Shown here one piece after another: positions 63,479 through 64,000 of a stretch of DNA of 64,000 nucleotides. The notes below the pieces were generated by a model that did not search any database, was not told the origin of the DNA, and saw only the letters and a program-made list of their open reading frames with translations. Source of the stretch: Dorea formicigenerans (GTDB lineage Bacteria > Bacillota > Clostridia > Lachnospirales > Lachnospiraceae); assembly GCF_025150245.1 (NCBI RefSeq), contig NZ_CP102279.1, forward strand, positions 1,981,423-2,045,422, written 5' to 3'. The translations under genes and the position numbers were made by a program. Numbering within the stretch: position 1 is the first letter of the stretch; the number at the start of each line of letters is the position of its first letter.

Positions 63479-64000
63479 TTAAAAAACAGTCAATTCAAAA
63501 TGATTTCGATTTGTTTTTATAAAACCTTCTTTTTGTAACTTTGATATCTCTGTAGACATTGCTGCTCTATCAATACAAAGATAATCCGCCAGTTGCTGCC
63601 GGTCAAAAGGAATATCAAAGGACAAAGACGAATGTCTGATGGACTCTGCAGACAGATATGATAATAGTTTATCCCTTGTCGTTCGCTTGCAAACATGTGT
63701 GATCTTATCGTTCAGGAGCAGTATCTTATTTGCCAGGACACTGACCAGGTTGCGGATCAGCTTCTGATGATGCTCGCATGCAGTTGGACAAGTGACCAGC
63801 AGCCTCTGGATATTTAGGAAAATAATCTCACAATCCTCATCTGCTACCACACTGATATTCAGAACAGCCCCCGGGCTTGCTGCATACGGTTCTCCAAAAA
63901 AATCGCCGGCATGGCATTTTGATAAAATATTCCGATGTCCCCATAAGTCTTCCTGAATCACAAGAACACAGCCTGACACCACGAGTCCCATTACTTCTGT
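63479..64000 (-). CDS. Crp/Fnr-family regulator, 5' end outside window
   Basis: The frame is open to base 64000, giving 173 visible residues. A cyclic-nucleotide-binding-like beta-roll (DLWGHRNILSKCHAGDFFGEPYAASPG) is followed by a long helix and a C-terminal helix-turn-helix (FDRQQLADYLCIDRAAMSTEISKLQKEG). Several cysteines are present (HAGDF region, ACEH, CKRT), but no clear Fnr iron-sulfur arrangement can be judged without the N-terminus. About 50 residues should be missing. The effector is unknown. Confidence 0.88.
   Translation of the reverse strand, partial: TEVMGLVVSGCVLVIQEDLWGHRNILSKCHAGDFFGEPYAASPGAVLNISVVADEDCEIIFLNIQRLLVTCPTACEHHQKLIRNLVSVLANKILLLNDKITHVCKRTTRDKLLSYLSAESIRHSSLSFDIPFDRQQLADYLCIDRAAMSTEISKLQKEGFIKTNRNHFELTVF

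Overview
The window reads as an anaerobic, low-GC Gram-positive chromosome of the Clostridia, most likely Lachnospiraceae-like. Three UGA-encoded selenocysteine genes of the Stickland glycine/betaine reductase system, an indolepyruvate:ferredoxin oxidoreductase operon, a CIRCE-controlled clpB, A-rich Shine-Dalgarno sites and many TTGACA-N17-TATAAT promoters all fit that. The genus cannot be fixed from sequence reading alone.

Layout. 1-2042: right end of an integrated element (tail of dinD, large serine recombinase) abutting an ABC substrate-binding gene that has lost its 5' part. 3087-19665: a selenium-dependent amino-acid reductase island. It has a substrate-specific component B operon with a BCCT transporter (probably betaine), a second component B operon with a YkvI-type transporter (probably glycine), grdX, and the shared core trxB-trxA-grdA-grdC-grdD. 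Three related TetR regulators are interspersed, and two operator families lie in the promoters. All three component B/A selenoproteins are interrupted by in-frame UGA and must be read through. Electrons run NADPH -> TrxB -> TrxA -> GrdA; component B activates the amine, GrdA takes the carboxymethyl group on selenium, and GrdC/GrdD release acetyl phosphate.

19796-30830: DUF975 membrane protein, ABC-F ATPase, ptsH-ptsI, the fructose operon fruR-fruK-fruA, a second ptsI and a cold-shock gene. 30882-36212: an AEC transporter and an aromatic 2-oxoacid operon (iorA-iorB-paaK-ACT). 36231-40151: clpB-dinB under CIRCE control. 40197-46250: scar tissue, with a broken tyrosine integrase, a RelBE-type toxin-antitoxin pair, an alpha-glucosidase, a truncated IS91-like transposase flanked by fragments of signalling genes, a fructokinase, and two copies of a short structured repeat. 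46360-50740: heterodimeric ABC exporter with a TetR regulator. 50776-54218: a tightly overlapping four-gene operon of unknown role. 54400-56567: a MATE transporter operon behind a tandem two-hairpin RNA leader. 56821-62566: an ATPase and a three-gene acyl-CoA synthetase / acyltransferase / acyl-CoA synthetase operon carrying a (CTGT)n tract that can switch reading frame. 62889-64000: HD-domain protein and the start-truncated end of a Crp/Fnr regulator.

The most promising leads are the tandem MATE leader RNA, the putatively phase-variable acyl-CoA synthetase operon, the component B proprotein without the pyruvoyl-forming cysteine, and the operator logic of the reductase island. No rRNA, tRNA or CRISPR array was seen.
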